From positions 30,012,252 through 30,076,251 of the forward strand of contig NC_087065.1 in the NCBI RefSeq assembly GCF_963678635.1: 64,000 bases of DNA. The letters are read 5' to 3'. This document shows, piece after piece, positions 9,873 to 20,467 of this stretch. Made by a program: the position numbers and the translations under genes. The notes below the pieces were generated by a model that worked only from the letters and a program-made list of their open reading frames with translations, ran no database searches and had not been told where the DNA came from. The first letter of the stretch is position 1, and each line of letters opens with the position of its first letter. Source of the stretch: Symsagittifera roscoffensis. Lineage: Eukaryota; Xenacoelomorpha; Acoela; Convolutidae.

Positions 9873-10106
9873 CCGAGAGATTTGAATTTAGCTTGGAACT
9901 TAGTTGATTTCTTCAAGAGACGGATCGTAACAAACCAGTATACTCTAGATCTATTGAGACTAGGAGATATAAGAGTAAAATTAAGATCGGTATTAGACTA
10001 AGAAGCTGCACGAATCTATCCGGACGAAAGTAAGATAGCGTGACGAGAGATGGTGTACCTTATCTGAAATTACTCTATTAGTTAACCATCTTGGTCATAA
10101 CTCATA

Positions 10107-10116
10107 TGGTGCAACC
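10107..10116 (+). promoter_or_regulatory. Primer-binding site of copy B
   Basis: TGGTGCAACC lies two bases after the LTR end. Copy E has TGGTGCGAC at the same offset. TGG complements the CCA end of a tRNA. I cannot name the tRNA with confidence. Confidence 0.65.
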
Positions 10117-10234
10117 AAAAATCACCTTACAAGACCTTACAAACAACTTAGACTAGAACAAACCAAAATATTAGACTAAAATTAGACAAATATAACAAAT
10201 TCAAAAACTGTTATATGACGAAAACTTTGAAGAA

Positions 10235-10441
10235 ATGTCTAGACGACTCAATAGATCAAAGCCATTTTTCCGAACAATACGAGAATTACTCGGTATTGGA
10301 AGACGACATCGGACAAGAGAAAACATACGACTAGAACGAAATCTACCAATAGATTTCATGCTCGTACGGCAAAAGCTAAATCAAACTTTTTTATTTAGAA
10401 TTTTACCAGCAGTAAATTTAAATTTTCATTTACTGATATAG
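10235..10441 (+). CDS. Small basic frame between PBS and gag (ORF0)
   Basis: Sixty-eight codons beginning with ATG, rich in Arg (RELLGIGRRHRTRENIRLER) with a hydrophobic-aromatic C-terminus (ILPAVNLNFHLL). The same frame, same length and same stop position occur in copy E (53516-53722), where the ATG is TTG and one CGA is TGA. By hand count at least ten of about thirty codon differences are silent, which hints at past coding selection without proving it. It may be a short leader protein or the first exon of a spliced gag or env message. No family recognised. Confidence 0.4.
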   Translation: MSRRLNRSKPFFRTIRELLGIGRRHRTRENIRLERNLPIDFMLVRQKLNQTFLFRILPAVNLNFHLLI

Positions 10442-10744
10442 AATTTTTGAAGCAAAGTTTTCAACCATCATTCAAGGCGCAAAACATATCTATTGTACAA
10501 TAACGACTGATAAAAACATCCCTAGTCGTTCTCCCTAAAAAATCTGCGGTAAATTTAAAACATCTTGGAAAAAAAACTTCTTAAAACATAAAAATACAAA
10601 AATTAGTTACATCATTTACAAACATACAAAATAAAAAACAAATTGTTAGTTTAAATAAATCAATTCTTCATCCCAGCTGAAAACTACTAGCATCATCAAA
10701 AATAAAACTTATCTTTTTCTTTCACTTAAATTCTTACCTAAATT

Positions 10745-10895
10745 GTCGAGGCTTATCCTTGTTTCCACTCAAATTAATCTTCTAAAGCAACAGATCATCA
10801 AGGCCTTCCTTGGATCTTTAATTAAATTTCACTTAAAGTAAATTGAATTAAATTATTTCTATTTTTAATATGCTGATCATCAAGGCTGATCATCA
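10745..10895 (+). promoter_or_regulatory. CAAGG-N5-CCTTG motif cluster in the leader
   Basis: Three related blocks at about 10745-10766, 10793-10820 and 10873-10895 carry variants of GATCATCAAGGCCTTCCTTGG. The core is an inverted repeat, CAAGG and CCTTG about five bases apart. Copy E has all three in the same order and spacing (53071-53220, reverse strand). This placement, between the LTR and gag, recalls the Su(Hw) sites in the Drosophila gypsy leader, but the motif is different. Confidence 0.6.
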
Positions 10896-11035
10896 CTACC
10901 CAACCCTTGATCAAGACCCAGAACTAACAGAAACTTTTCAAAAAACTAACCAAAATTAAGATAAACAGTAAAGAACTTCGGTTACTCATCGTTCACTTGA
11001 TCCCCCCTGTTAGCTGACCCAGGATAGTACTTAGA

Positions 11036-11260
11036 TTTAGTTAGTCATAAAACGGTATCTAACGAACTACTTGCGTTCTAGTTATACCTGAACCTTGTGG
11101 ATCGATTTACTATTCTCCAACCCTTGATCATAAATCACTACCCCTAAGTAAGATTAATTAAGTTAACCCTTAACTTAGACTAGCCACGAGAAAGTAAAAA
11201 TCATTCTCACGAATCGATATACACTTTTTTCTCCAACCCTACAATACATGACCCAAATTA
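11036..11260 (+). promoter_or_regulatory. Conserved leader block
   Basis: At 11,040-11,108 only a few bases differ from copy E (52,793-52,852, reverse strand), much less than in surrounding sequence. It includes CTAACGAACTACTTGCGTTC. A second conserved piece with TCTCCAACCC follows at 11,215-11,245. No frame is open in both copies. It could be a packaging signal, splice control or ribosome entry region; the role is unknown. Confidence 0.45.
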
Positions 11261-11322
11261 AGCTAACCACAAAAAATTGTGAGAACTAACAGTTTAAGAC
11301 ATTAGAAATCTCTAATCTCAAT

Positions 11323-12480
11323 CATGCATCCATCATTCTAAACCTTATGGCATGAGACTTTTTAGGAAAAAAACAAACAATTATACTACACAATTGTATA
11401 ATTAACGACGAAAGATACGACCTTGTAATCACACCAAATAGACAAACAAAAGGATACATAAGAACAAAACGACAAACACTTAGGAAGAAAATTATAAGCA
11501 AACAAACACAAATTATTCGAAAACGATTTTCCAAGCAAAGAAACGCTGTCTCCGAATCAGAAACCAGTGAAAAACAAGAAATTAAAAGACTCAATAAACA
11601 AAAATCACCAAATTAACAATCAAGGATAATTTTCTGACTCAGACACAACATCACATTCTTCAATAAAAGGAAAACGAAGATTAACAAAGTCATATACAAA
11701 CAAACCAGTACGCCTATACAATTGGAATCAACAAATAAAGCACATTGAAAATTACACACTAACAGTCATAAAACACAAAAACGTTTCTAAATGAAGAAAA
11801 TCAAGAAAACTCCATTCTCCCATTTTTCATAAACTCACTAGCTGAAGATAGCAGACAAGTACAATTTTGTCAAAATCTAATCGCAAATTTATTTGAAAAG
11901 GAGATAGCCCAGGTAAAAGAGAAGTCCCAGAAAAAAATCAAAAGACAACTCCTTGACCTTTATCTAAACGAAGTTTGTAACATTACACAACAATATAGAA
12001 TCTATACCATAGAAATCAGTTCACCAAATGGTAGATATCCAATTCAAACAGATGACATAGAAGTTGAATTTTCAAAAGTATTCACAGAATACATAAAAAA
12101 TATACAACATCAAAACTCACAAAGAGCAAATTCAATATTCACTAATGATGTATTTTCAATTAGCTATCTATCTATATTAGAAAGAACAGAATCTCAAGGA
12201 GATTCACCAGTCAAACATCTCGACATACAACGGTAAGACATAAAATTGCAACATTTTCGGAATTTTTGAACACAATCCGTAAAAATTTAACAAGTAATGA
12301 TATCAAGCAACATGTTAAACACGATTTACAAAAAATTTTAGCATGGTTTATTATTGATTAATTTACACATAAAATTAAGCTAATTTTACATGTCAGAAAA
12401 AAATTAAGACCACAAGATATAAATGATGAAACTGTCTCAGCAGAACAATCATATTAGGTTTGGGACCGAGAATGGTCTCA
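11323..12480 (+). pseudogene. Gag N-terminal region, broken
   Basis: The ATG at 11323 is followed quickly by stops, but codon-like homology to copy E (52138-52566, minus, 142 codons, still open) shows this is the start of the basic, Lys/Arg/Thr-rich N-terminal part of gag or of a separate basic protein. In copy E the frame is rich in Lys-Arg clusters (KTTITKKKLMKKEKQIIRKR). In B at least five interruptions are present. From 11,850 to 12,480 more fragments continue in mixed frames without motifs. Confidence 0.45.
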
Positions 12481-12668
12481 TGTTTTATTTGTTTATATAC
12501 CAACAGATATATCAAGCCAAGCAATTAGCACACTTTCTATTCACAACAATCATGTTAAAATATATCCACTCACAGTTGACGCAACACTTTTAAACTATAA
12601 TTCATTCTTTCCCGATAGAGCAGGAAACAATGGTTTAAACTCAACCTTTTTACAGCAAGAAAACCTAA

Positions 12669-14175
12669 ATGAAACTAGAAATCTTACAGCAAGATATCCA
12701 AACCCCGTCAATTTTTGTAAGTGAAGAAAAAGTTGAAACAAAAACAACTACAGTAAAAGGAAGTATCTCACCTATTCACCCAAATCTTACAACTCCAAGA
12801 TCAAAAAATCCAACATTACCACAGGTAACTTTACAATCTACAGTGAACCCTCAGTTGTTCCACAAATGGTTTATACACAAAAAAATACACAAATGGATTA
12901 TCAAACATTTAGACCAGTGACAAAACCAACACAAAAACAAAAAACATTCTATAGAAGTAATTTTGCAGAACATAAATACAACTACGTAAATAGACCACAA
13001 ACAAATAAATCCTCTAGAACAAACACTAAAAACCATTTTTTTTTCACAAAGTCAAAGTTCACAAGAAACATCATCTAACTCTGGAAAATTTTGATGTCTA
13101 TCCACAAATTTAACAGGATCGAAGTGAAAACTATCCATTTTTTCAACAAAATAAAAATAACACACAGATTAATTATACTAGATATCAAACACCTTTTTAT
13201 ACAGCTAATTACTCTCGATCAGATGATGAGGAATCTCATTATCAAAATCACCAACGAATTTAACAAAACCAGAGACCTCGTTCTTACAACATAGATCAAC
13301 CAGCTATTCTTGAACCATCTTGAACCATATACACCAGAAGAACGAATACGACAACCTAGAACAAATCCAACATCTCAGAATAATAATTTTCAATCACAAA
13401 ATCCAGTAAATACACAATCTTACCAACCAACTCGAAAGCATAATGAAATTCCACTACCATATTATTTAGAACAAGACGAAATAACAAAAAGCAAACCTAC
13501 TAGTTTTTCAAAAATGTCAAATGCCGCAGACTCACTACAGATGACTATGAATCCATGCCTAATATGTGAGTCATCAAAATCATCAAATATGCCATTAATG
13601 GTTTTCACAGGCACAGATCCTGAATGCTCTGTAGAAGACTATCTAAACGCGGTCACAGCAAATCTAATTTTGAACATAGGACCTGAACCAATAAATACGC
13701 CACTTCATCAAAATTGGATACATAGACGCACAGCATTAATCCAAACTACACTTGATGGCGCTGCCCAAAAATGCTTTCCAGTTTTACTTATAGATAAAAA
13801 ATTAAATTGGAAAAGGTTTACACAAGAATTTTCAAAAATGTTTGACTCTGAAAGACACAAACAACATCAAAGAGTTTTATGCAATGAAATTCTTAGACTA
13901 ATAAATGAAACGATTAAACAAGTCGCAGTAAGAATGAAACATTAGTCCGAAAAGCATATTCACTCATACTCATGATAATAAAAATACAAAGATGACAGAA
14001 ATTCTAATTCGAGAAACAGACTTAAACTTTAGAAAATTAGTTGATAAATTAGTACACGCAGAAATCACTATGAATCTAGAAGAAACACAAAATCTCAAGC
14101 TACAATTTATCAATAATACTCAAAACACTACTACACAAATAAATCATACACACGACTCAGATACAGATCTATTCT
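12669..14175 (+). pseudogene. Gag middle region with capsid-like domain
   Basis: The best-preserved part is an open frame of about 211 codons at 13310-13945 (nominal start TTG at 13310). Its C-terminal half has the pattern of a gypsy-type gag capsid: FTGTDPECSVEDYLNAV followed by a helical stretch (HQNWIHRRTALIQTTLDGAA) and EFSKMF. A second frame, 13992-14177, continues it. Gag would form the particle and package element RNA. The upstream frames (12669-13294) are Gln/Asn/Thr-rich and low in complexity. Stops and shifts make it non-functional. Confidence 0.65.
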
Positions 14176-14251
14176 GAAAAATCACTGAAATTTTAATTAT
14201 ATATGAGAAAAAACAAAATTTTAAAGGTAAACCATCGTTCAAAAAATTGTG

Positions 14252-14293
14252 TTACCATTGCCGAAGACACGGACACAGTATTGCTGATTGTAG
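14252..14293 (+). pseudogene. Gag zinc knuckle
   Basis: CYHCRRHGHSIADC: C-x2-C-x4-H-x4-C, the retroviral nucleocapsid motif that binds element RNA. The surrounding frame is basic (Lys-rich before and after) and closes by stops within 120 bp. Confidence 0.9.
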
Positions 14294-14914
14294 AAAAAAA
14301 CAGCAAGACAATCAGAATAAACAACAAAAGTACAGAGAACCAAACCCATCATTTCATCAGTACATGAAAAAAAAATCAAAATTTACCTAACAAAAACATC
14401 CACAGCAATAATAGTTCTGGAAAACAACTCCCAAATAATTCAAATTAATGTAGAAATCAATCACCTTCTAACGCAAACTACAGAGGACGATCAGCAAATC
14501 AAAAATTTTTACGTAATTTCTCGCAAAACAAGTATAGTTCATTAAATAGTCGAAACAATCAGTATAGAAACATTTTTTCAAGATCAAATTCAAGCCGACC
14601 AGAATTTTCGTTTGAAACCAGTACCCGTTCACAATCTAGGAATAGACACTTTTCCAATGATCGATCAAGAAACTCGTCATAAAATAGAAATAGAAATAAG
14701 TCCAATAATAGGAATAGAAATTGTTCAAATGATCGAAAGCAAAGATATCAAAACAATAGATCACATGAATATTCTAAAAAAAGATCAAATTATCAAAGAT
14801 CAAATTATAACAACTATCAAAACAGATCACGCTATAACTCACAAAAAAGAAATTCAAACTTTAACAATAGACAAAGAAGATACTCACAATCACCACATAG
14901 AAATAACACACGTT

Positions 14915-15286
14915 ATCCAGATTCTCAACGAAAATATAGAAGTAATACATCAGAACACCAAAGACAAATCAATCCGGTACAAATTACTGAAGAAACTCAA
15001 TCAGACTCCCCCGGTTTTGATAAGTCAGAAAGCACAGAATTGCAATTAAATCACATAAATTGCGAATCCACAGACAGTGAAAGCGACACGGATAACGCTA
15101 TTTGAATTAACATAATACATGTTGAAAATGACTACGAACCCGTTATATACGAACAACCAATACATTCCCATATCTATGAAAATCATGATCAGCTTGTCTT
15201 GAACTATTACACAAGACCAATAAACAACAACAAAACAATTGAACAATTAGTAGATGAGATAACACAAGAAGAACCTGTAGAAAGTT
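14915..15286 (+). repeat. 372-bp gag duplication, unit 1
   Basis: Aligned words such as GCGAATCCACAGACAGTGAA recur exactly 372 bp further on (15061 and 15433). 372 bp is 124 codons, so the frame is kept. The two units are roughly 80% alike, older than the other duplications of this element. Confidence 0.85.
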
Positions 15287-15658
15287 ATCCACATTCCCAA
15301 AACAATTATAGAAGCAACACGCCGAAACATCAAAGACAAATAAATCAAGAACAAACATCTGAAGTAGTCAATTCAGACCCCCCTGGTATCGATAACATAG
15401 AAAATACAGAATTACAATTGAGTCACATCAATTGCGAATCCACAGACAGTGAAAGCGACACAGAAAATGCAATTTCAAATAACTTGATAAATGTTGAAAA
15501 TTACTACGAACCTCTAACAAACGAACAACCATTTCATTCCCATATACATGAAAATTAGACAGAGCTTCTTCTAAACTATTACACAAGACCGATAAACAAC
15601 AACAAAACAATTGAACAAATAGTAGAGGAGAAAACAAAAGAAAAACTTGTAGTAACTT
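15287..15658 (+). repeat. 372-bp gag duplication, unit 2
   Basis: Second unit, directly adjacent. It encodes the same ELQLSHINCESTDSESD-type acidic segment and the NYYTRPINNNKTIEQ segment as unit 1. Confidence 0.85.
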
Positions 15659-15700
15659 CAAATAAAAATCACATCTATCAAAACGTACCAAAATAACCAC

Positions 15701-16110
15701 CTAAAGAAAAAATTTGGACAATTCCATTCCTCTTAGTAAGCCCAAAAAGCAAAAAATTTCAACCACCAGATCTTGAAATTGATTTTTTAATGTATTCTGG
15801 CGCAAAATCAAATATCATCAACATTCCCACATGGAATGAAATCAAAATTCTACATTCAAATTTATTGCCTCTCAAAACAATAAGTAGACTAGCCACATCA
15901 AAAGGCGCAACCTTAACAAAATATGGAAAAATCCAACTCTTCCTTGTTCCCACTCGAACAATGGAACAAAACAAACTCATGAGCAAACCATTTAAACAAA
16001 CTTTCCATATCACTGATATAAAACACAATATTATCGAAATACCAATTATTACTAAATGTATACCAACAAAAAATATCTTAAATAGTAAAATTCATATAAG
16101 AGAAAAATAA
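15701..16110 (+). pseudogene. Retroviral-type aspartic protease, active Asp lost
   Basis: The frame carries FLMYSGAKSNII at about 15784-15820, where gypsy-group proteases have FLIDTGA or FLIDSGA. The catalytic Asp is a TAT Tyr codon at 15793-15795, one base from GAT. The flanks fit the family: a hydrophobic strand before, and a second conserved stretch near 16020 (IIEIPIITKC). This enzyme would cut the gag-pol polyprotein. With the Asp replaced it cannot. About 106 codons are open from 15790 to 16110. Confidence 0.75.
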
Positions 16111-16238
16111 ACGAGAAAATTTACCCTCTATACGATAAAGAACGTAAACACCTGAAACCACTTTCACTTTATATCTATGAATTCCCAATCAAACAAATTC
16201 ATCAATATGAAAAAAGTCAGAACAGACAACATCTCTAT

Positions 16239-17700
16239 ATGTCTGACCTTGATTTCAGACCAATTCATAAACTTACAATTTCATCTATTAAGTACATGAA
16301 AAACTCAAATTCGGACATCATTTCTTTACACGTTTATAAAAATTCACCATACAAAATATTACTACCTCTAGGACTTTTAGGTTATTGTGAAACAAACGCG
16401 ACAATTTCCCCCATTAAAGAAGTAGCATATAGAGTAAAAAAACATATTACAATTTTTAGATATACATCAGTCGACAATTCTTGACAAAGAATTATCAATA
16501 AATAGTATAATAAGCTATGAAAAACGAAAACACAGACTATTTCACAAAAACACCTAATTTTAAACCAACATATAAAGCTCAGTTTTCAACACTCTCAGGT
16601 AACACAAAATTATTTTGAACAATTAGCCGATTTACTAATAAAATACCCAAAAGTTTATGCAACATCTAAATTTGACGTTGGAAAAGTAAACTCACCACTA
16701 CATCTGCCCTCAAAACCTGATGCAGTTTTTAAAAAAAACAAAGAGCAAGTAAAAGACCAATTCACTTACACGACAAAGTCAATAGACTATTAGACATACT
16801 AAAACAACATGAAATCATTTCTCCAGTAAATAAAGAAGAACAGCCAAAAGGAAACAATTTTATAAATCCCGTTATGATTTTAGCCAAAGGAGAATCATTG
16901 AAAATAGTTCTAAATGCTAGATATCTCGATTCACTCATTGATGAGTCTAAATGTAATTGGCCCACTGAACCCATTCAAGTAATCTTAACAAAAATGAACG
17001 GTAAGCATTTCACAACAGCAGACAAGACTAGTGCATATAATTAAATACCTTTAGACAAACAATCACTACAATTACCCTAATTTGTTATCGGAAATCAACA
17101 AAATGAAGTCAATAGAATATTCTATGGCATATTTATAGGACAAGCACCATTCTCAGCGTTTATGAGTAAAATTTTCAGACCACTCATACTCAAGAAAAAC
17201 CCAATCACATAATTAGACGATGTTTTCATGCATAAAAACCAAGGAAGAAAAGTTAACAGTTTTAGAAAAATATCATCAGATATTACTACACAAAAATATG
17301 AAAGCAGCCCCAGATAAATCACATTTTTTTCTAACACGTGTAAAGTTTCTGGGACACATTATAGAAAGAAACACCATAACACCATTGAAATCTCGTATAG
17401 ATGCAATCCAAAAACTTCAACCACCATCGAACAAAAAGAAAATCCAAGAATTTCTCGGAATGTTAAACTTCTTAAGTAAATACGTATACGAAATGCAATT
17501 ATACTTAAAACCATTCTATAACATCCTCAGATAACAAAACAATTTTGAATGGACAACAGAACACCAAACACGATTTGAAGAAATCCAAAAACTTCTCACA
17601 GAACAAATTTCAACCACAATTCCAGATCCCGATCAACCATTCTATGCAATGTGCAATGCTTCAAATTTTGACCCAGTATATTCCTATTTACACAAACATT
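16239..17700 (+). pseudogene. Ty3/gypsy reverse transcriptase and RNase H
   Basis: Frame fragments give, in order, a connecting segment with ILPLGLLGY-like residues (16239-16484), fingers (HEIISPVNKEEQPKGN), the NARYLDSLIDESK block, palm motif A with ADKTSAYN (Asp codon 17021), then the active site LDDVFM at 17213-17230. The Tyr expected before LDD is a TAA stop (17210-17212). The clean frame 17220-17534 covers the thumb with FLGHIIERN and IQEFLGMLNFLSKYV, both typical of gypsy-group RT. RNase H starts near 17535; its DAS motif is NAS (AAT near 17655). At least four further stops or shifts are present. Confidence 0.85.
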
Positions 17701-17754
17701 GAACCCAAAACATACAGTTTACAGATTTCAATTAAATTTAATGAAGTTCTGTAA

Positions 17755-18330
17755 CTTACAGACAGTATAGACAGCAGGAAAAAAAACCCTGCACTACCAG
17801 ATACTCTTAGCAGAAATACACCACACCAAATGCTAACAGGAAGACAACAGCCGAAATACCACAAAACATTAAATTTTTTCTTGCAAAAGTTGAAACTTCA
17901 CCACGATTAGATTGTAAATATGCAGTAAAAGTTGACTTGATCAACCACAAATAAACAACCTACAACATTTTACACTACATTTAGATTGTCAAAACAACCA
18001 CTATGAAGTTGGTTTACTAGCAAAATCTACATTTAAACCAATTCCATAATCAACATGGATTAAAAACAATACCCAATACAAAAAATTAGACAACAACCAT
18101 ATAGAAAAGATCTATTCACCTTTAAAAAAAAAGAAAATCTTACTGATAATATAAAATTATCAGGCCCATTGAATAACGATTCAAAATACACGATAAATCA
18201 AGTATTTAACCTTCATGACCAACTTGACACAGTACCTCTATCGAAAATAGAAATTGAAAACATTTTCCTACCAAATACAGAAAAATGTACACTAGAATTG
18301 TTACAAAAAACATCAAAAGTTTGACCCAGT
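17755..18330 (+). pseudogene. RNase H tail and linker, heavily broken
   Basis: Codon fragments in all three frames, no motif preserved. Position between RNase H and the integrase zinc finger suggests the remainder of RNase H and the connecting region. Part may be deleted, since the RNase H piece before it is short. Confidence 0.3.
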
Positions 18331-18399
18331 CATTAGACAATTAAAATCTTTGCCCATATATAAAACAAACCAATTAAAGCTGACAATACAATTCTAGGA

Positions 18400-19760
18400 A
18401 ACAAGACATTTCTTAGATACTTAAGAAAATTTTATCATACCTCTATAAATGAGAAAACAAATATTTTGGAATACCAAACACCTGATCTCAAAGTACCTTG
18501 TCTAACTTTAAGTATGATGCTATTAGCTTTCCATACTTCACATACCTACACTAAAGGACACTCAGAATCGGAAAAAAAATACTCAAATTTCATTCGAAGC
18601 TTTTAATTCCCAAATGCTCCAATTTGGATTAGAGTATTATGCAACGGTTGCAAAACATGCCAATTAAATAAACCCTATCCAAATCAAAAGCAATTTGCGG
18701 AAAAACAAGATTTTAAAGGACAAAGTCTATTTTTCAATCACAGAACTTCATCCGATACAAAAGGACTAATATCACCAACTTCAGAAGGAAAATCATTTAT
18801 AATGGTAATAGTAGACGCATTCACACACCACGTAGCACTTAATCCAGTACCCCATTGTAATTCTTTTTATGCATATAGAACACTTTACGAACACTGGATA
18901 GCAAAATTCGGATTACCCGAACTCCTTGTTACAGATAATAGCACTGAATTTTTTAACAACGAAATTATCACACTATGCCACCAATATAATATAAAACATA
19001 AACCACGTACATCTCATGCACCTTGGACAAATGGACTAGTCGAAGGTATGAACCGTTCACTACAAGAATATCTCAGATGTATCATTAATGGAAACAACAC
19101 ACGATACACTGAATGGTCAACAGATGTAAAACTGTTCCCTCTATCTTATAATTCACAATTAACATCAACTTTAGGAATGTCACCATACAAAATGTTTTCA
19201 ACCAAAAACCGCAAAAACCGATAATGTTCACAGCAAAAGCTTCAAAAAATACACAAGGTTATTGTCAACCAAATAAAAAAACAATATGTTATAATCTACC
19301 ACTACATACCCACAATGAGGACCACTTTAATCACCTTGAATTTTTAAAATAAGCTTCCGGTACACATATTGAATGGACTTTAAACAGAGATAAAAAACAC
19401 AATGTTAAAAAGACAAAATATAAATAACCAAATCAATTTAAGATTTACACCAGCTACAAACTTAAAAGTAGGAACATTCGTTTTAACTCCAAATTTTACA
19501 ATACAAAAAAAATTTCCAAAAAATACAACCACTCCGAAAAGGACCATATCAAATAATTGATAAACGCACTGATGTAATATACAATTTTACAGATTCGAAC
19601 AAAAAAAAGAAATTGTTCAACATCGAAATAACCTCCTATCTTATCATCCAAAAAAGTACGCTCCTCGCGAATTAAATCAATTATACTCTTTTACAGAACT
19701 CAAAAATGTTGAAATTAATTCAGATTCCAAACAAAATCAAAACACTGATATAAACTCTAA
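18400..19760 (+). pseudogene. Ty3/gypsy integrase, first (complete) copy
   Basis: The zinc-binding part shows His residues near 18,535-18,560 and CNGCKTC at 18640-18660. The core (open 18802-19224, 140 codons) has VIVDAF (Asp codon 18814), TDNSTEF (Asp codon 18934) and GLVEGMN (Glu codon 19042): a D,D-35-E set, all three residues intact. The C-terminal segment has a GPYQIID motif at 19541, the GPY/F module of gypsy-group integrases. After 19224 the frame shifts. Integrase would insert the cDNA into host DNA. It overlaps the start of the 5,559-bp duplication (18947). Confidence 0.85.
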
Positions 19761-20460
19761 TCCAAAACCACCCCCAACAAATACAGAAAGAATTAATTTA
19801 CCAAATACCTTCCAAATGAGATAACAAAACACTTCGAACAGAAAGAAATTAATAGAAAAAATTCAAAAAGAAAAATCTGAACACAGAAATCATCGCGACT
19901 TCGAAATCAACCACGAAGGGATTATAAAACATTCATTCCACAATCTATAATACTAAAGAAAGTCGAATTTCAGAAACCACCTTAATTTTAATTAACAATT
20001 TTACCTCTTTAAATCATTTTGAACACAACACATTTTCTCTTTTTCATGCTGAAAAAAGTACCTAAGAACTTAAATTCAAATTCAGCCGATAGAAACCTTT
20101 TGGAACCATCGCCTCATTTTAAGAATACGACTTCATTAGCCGAAAAATAATAACCTTCAAGCGTATCCATATTTCAAGACCTCCAGGTCAAAAATAAACA
20201 AACCACTCAAAATTGACAACTGAAATAAATAAAATCTCAATATTACAACCCTCCCCTCTTAAAGTAGAACAAAGATCAACAATGTTTTGCCAATTTAGAC
20301 CTCAAAACTCCCCCAAGCGAAAATGTAAAATTGGCCTAAAGAGCAAAAAAAAACTTGATCATTTAGTCTAAAGTACGAATAACTCTTAGATACCCCCAAT
20401 TATTCCATAAATAAAAACAAAACTAGGAAGACCTTTCTGAGACGATAAAATTTCCCCTCA
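19761..20460 (+). other. Region between integrase and env
   Basis: Collinear in both units (also 25,320-26,030). Short fragments only, Asn/Lys/Pro-rich. No motif recognised. It may hold the end of pol and a splice acceptor for env, but I cannot place one. Confidence 0.35.
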
Positions 20461-20467
20461 ACAAAAA

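Larger units (their letters stand above)
9729..10104 (+). repeat. 5' LTR of copy B
   Basis: Starts TGGAACCAG and ends CATAACTCA, the usual TG...CA boundaries. The end is fixed by comparison with 38044 and with copy E, where the same ACTCA is followed by a primer-binding site. Confidence 0.9.
14600..15700 (+). pseudogene. Gag C-terminal Arg/Ser/Asn-rich tail
   Basis: In the frame that joins to the protease, 14,600-15,000 encodes a repetitive basic tail with SRN, NRN and SNN words. It then turns acidic, with CESTDSESD present twice. The second half is made of two 372-bp direct repeats (14,915-15,286 and 15,287-15,658). Only a few stops interrupt the frame, and it leads directly into the protease, so gag and protease were probably one polyprotein in this part. 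The long frame in another phase at 14612-15049 is a by-product. Confidence 0.5.

Noticed and set aside
15428-16028. Minus-strand frames over gag and protease
   Set aside because: Complement of the plus-strand pol sequence, which has clear protease features.
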